From Anaerolineales bacterium (GTDB lineage: Bacteria; Chloroflexota; Anaerolineae; Anaerolineales; DRMV01): a stretch of DNA of 6,595 nucleotides. Location: the NCBI GenBank assembly GCA_026991215.1, contig JALXBY010000134.1, positions 1 to 6,595 on the forward strand. Direction: 5' to 3'. The notes below the pieces were generated by a model. It ran no database searches. It was not told where the DNA came from and worked only from the letters and a program-made list of their open reading frames with translations. This document shows positions 5,319-6,595 of the stretch, piece after piece; position 1 is the stretch's first letter, and every line of letters begins with the position of its first letter. The position numbers and the translations under genes are program-made.

Positions 5319-6497
5319 TCATGCTTCTTCCATCTCGACCAGCCGCTCCCGCACGTGGCGGGCCACCCGCAAAATCCCCTGGGCAGCCGGCGCGTTGCGG
5401 CGCATCCGCACCAGCAACTTCCCCTGATTGATGCTGACCGGCATGTGAGGGTCTTCGGGAATGGCCCACACCTTTTCCTTCAGGAAGGACTCCAACCGCT
5501 CTGGCGACACCCCCTTGCGTTTGGCCACCCGGTTCATGACCAACATCCGCCGCTCCTGGGGGAATTCCTGGGCGAACAGGTCCAGCAGCAGGCGCACGTT
5601 GCGCACGGAAATCAGGTCCTGCTCGAAGACCAGCAGGGCCATGGCGCTCAGGTTCAGGGCCTGTTGGGTGAGTTCGTCCAGGGGGTGGCCGGTATCCACC
5701 ACGATGTAATCGGCCAGGCTGCGCAAGGCCTGCAGGATGTTGGCGAACTGTTCGGGCGAACCGGCCTGGGTCTCCAGGCGCACCGGCGCGGCCAGCACCC
5801 GGATGCCCGTCTCTTCATGGGTAGTCAGCATCTGGGCCAGCAGGTCCAGCTCCTGGGGGTTCTCGATTTCGGTCCACACATGGTTGGGATGCATGTTGAA
5901 CACGACCACCAGGTCCCCGAAAGCCCATTTGGCGTCCACCACGATGACCGTGGTGCCGGGCGTCTGCAGGGCCGCGGCCAGGTTCGCGGTCAACGCGGTT
6001 TTGCCCACACCGCCCTTCGCGCCCAGCACGGTGATGATGTGTGCGCCCGGGCCGCCCTCTGGCGTGACGCCAGCAACGGGGCCGGCCTCCTGAGCCACGA
6101 CCAGTTTCTGCCGCTCTTCCCGGGCCAGTTCCCCGGCCCGGCGCACCGCGTCCAGCAGTTCGTCTATGGCGGGCGGCTTGGTCAGGAAGTCCCGCGCACC
6201 GGCCATCATGGCCCGGCGGATGTATTCGATATCCCCCTGCACCGTGAGTACCACGATTTGCGTGGCCGGCAGGGCCTTCTTTAGTTGCTCGGTGACCTCC
6301 AGGCCGCTCATATCCGGCAGGTGGATGTCCATGATGATGACGTCCGGGTCAAGACGCGGGGCCTCTTGCAGGGCCTGGCGGCCGGTGGCCGCTTCCCCCA
6401 CCACCTGAACGTTGGGTTCGAAGCTCAAGAGTTTCCGCAAGTTTTCACGGGTCTCCTGGACGTCATCCACAATCATGACACGGATGGGTTCGGGCAT
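5319..6497 (-). CDS. CpaE/TadZ-like response regulator fused to MinD/ParA-type ATPase
   Basis: This 392-residue protein joins a receiver domain (about 5-122) to a MinD/ParA-like ATPase (about 152-385), the layout of CpaE/TadZ, which places Tad/Flp pilus machinery in the cell. The receiver keeps every phosphotransfer residue: acidic pair Asp11-Asp12, phosphoacceptor Asp57 in IIMDIHLPDMSG, Thr85 and Lys107 in LTKPP. Many CpaE receivers are degenerate, so this one may really be phosphorylated. A charged linker of about 30 residues follows. The ATPase has the deviant Walker A KGGVGKT (161-167, Lys161 and Lys166), VVDAKWAFGD (186-195) in place of the usual VDxDxxFGD, Walker B-like YIVVDTGHP (264-272) and MNRVAKRKGV (321-330). 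A C-terminal amphipathic membrane helix is not obvious. Start: GAGGTG 4 nt before ATG and a TATAAT box about 35 bp upstream. It ends in tandem stops TGATGA. No tad, cpa or kinase genes are in the window. Alternative role: a stand-alone regulator of polar localisation or surface behaviour. Confidence 0.88.
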   Translation of the reverse strand: MPEPIRVMIVDDVQETRENLRKLLSFEPNVQVVGEAATGRQALQEAPRLDPDVIIMDIHLPDMSGLEVTEQLKKALPATQIVVLTVQGDIEYIRRAMMAGARDFLTKPPAIDELLDAVRRAGELAREERQKLVVAQEAGPVAGVTPEGGPGAHIITVLGAKGGVGKTALTANLAAALQTPGTTVIVVDAKWAFGDLVVVFNMHPNHVWTEIENPQELDLLAQMLTTHEETGIRVLAAPVRLETQAGSPEQFANILQALRSLADYIVVDTGHPLDELTQQALNLSAMALLVFEQDLISVRNVRLLLDLFAQEFPQERRMLVMNRVAKRKGVSPERLESFLKEKVWAIPEDPHMPVSINQGKLLVRMRRNAPAAQGILRVARHVRERLVEMEEA

Positions 6498-6501
6498 GGT
6501 A

Positions 6502-6507
6502 CACCTC
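6502..6507 (-). promoter_or_regulatory. Ribosome binding site of the cpaE-like gene
   Basis: GAGGTG on the minus strand, 4 nt before the ATG at 6497. It supports the chosen start. Confidence 0.75.
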
Positions 6508-6530
6508 GGATGCCAAGGGGGTGTTGGGGA

Positions 6531-6536
6531 ATTATA
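6531..6536 (-). promoter_or_regulatory. Perfect -10 box (TATAAT) of the cpaE-like gene
   Basis: TATAAT on the minus strand, 33 bp before the start codon, implying transcription from about 6524 and a leader of about 26 nt. No TTGACA-like -35 is seen at 16-18 bp; that position is occupied by the heptamer array, in which GACCAT/ACCATC are the only (poor) candidates. An activator bound to the array could replace a -35 contact; this is inference. Confidence 0.55.
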
Positions 6537-6539
6537 GTC

Positions 6540-6595
6540 GATGGTCGATCGTCGATGGTCGATCGTCGATCGTCGTTCGTCGTTCGTCGATGGGA
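6540..6595. repeat. Heptanucleotide tandem array (GATSGTC / GTTCGTC), runs off right edge
   Basis: Eight successive 7-bp units: GATGGTC, GATCGTC, GATGGTC, GATCGTC, GATCGTC, GTTCGTC, GTTCGTC and a final GATGGGA at the window end. All full units share GNTNGTC. The array begins 3 bp upstream of the TATAAT box of the cpaE-like gene and covers the expected -35 and activator region. Its full length is not visible. Confidence 0.85.

Noticed and set aside
6540..6595. Origin-type DnaA boxes or iterons
   Set aside because: The heptamers do not match TTATCCACA-like DnaA boxes, no AT-rich unwinding region is present, and no replication gene is adjacent.

Overview
The window is GC-rich DNA from a bacterial chromosome with five complete protein genes and one partial gene. 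The lineage is inferred, not proven. The receiver-MinD (CpaE/TadZ-type) ATPase, the pair of sulfotransferases, the ATP-type PEP carboxykinase and the intergenic heptanucleotide arrays together suggest a Chloroflexota bacterium (Anaerolineae/Caldilineae-like). No rRNA or other marker gene is present to confirm this.

Left half, plus strand: the 3' half of xseA (exonuclease VII large subunit) runs in from the left edge. A leader of about 225 bp rich in small hairpins follows. Then come pyrB (aspartate carbamoyltransferase, pyrimidine synthesis) and, after a 141-bp gap with its own promoter-like sequence, pckA (ATP-dependent PEP carboxykinase, gluconeogenesis). pyrB and pckA each have a strong GGAGG ribosome binding site 6 nt before ATG. 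These are housekeeping genes with no evident shared pathway.

The convergent junction at about 3492-3598 carries a GAA-loop mini-hairpin and a 10-bp terminator-like hairpin. The same two-part layout (GCGAAGC mini-hairpin, then a long hairpin built around GGCAWTGCC) occurs after xseA, so it looks like a recurring intergenic element.

Right half, minus strand, read right to left: a cpaE/tadZ-like gene encoding an intact response-regulator receiver fused to a MinD/ParA-type ATPase; a gap of about 97 bp almost filled by a heptanucleotide array; and two PAPS-dependent-sulfotransferase-like genes overlapping by 8 nt (ATGCTTGA), so probably translationally coupled. A second heptanucleotide array of different sequence lies upstream of the cpaE-like gene, touches its TATAAT box and runs off the right edge.

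The most unusual signals are non-coding: the two 7-bp-period arrays that bracket the cpaE-like gene, one organised as an inverted repeat next to a start codon and one over a promoter, plus the twin hairpin modules. The coding genes are recognisable members of known families. A link between surface sulfation and a Tad-pilus-type regulator is possible from gene order but is only an inference.
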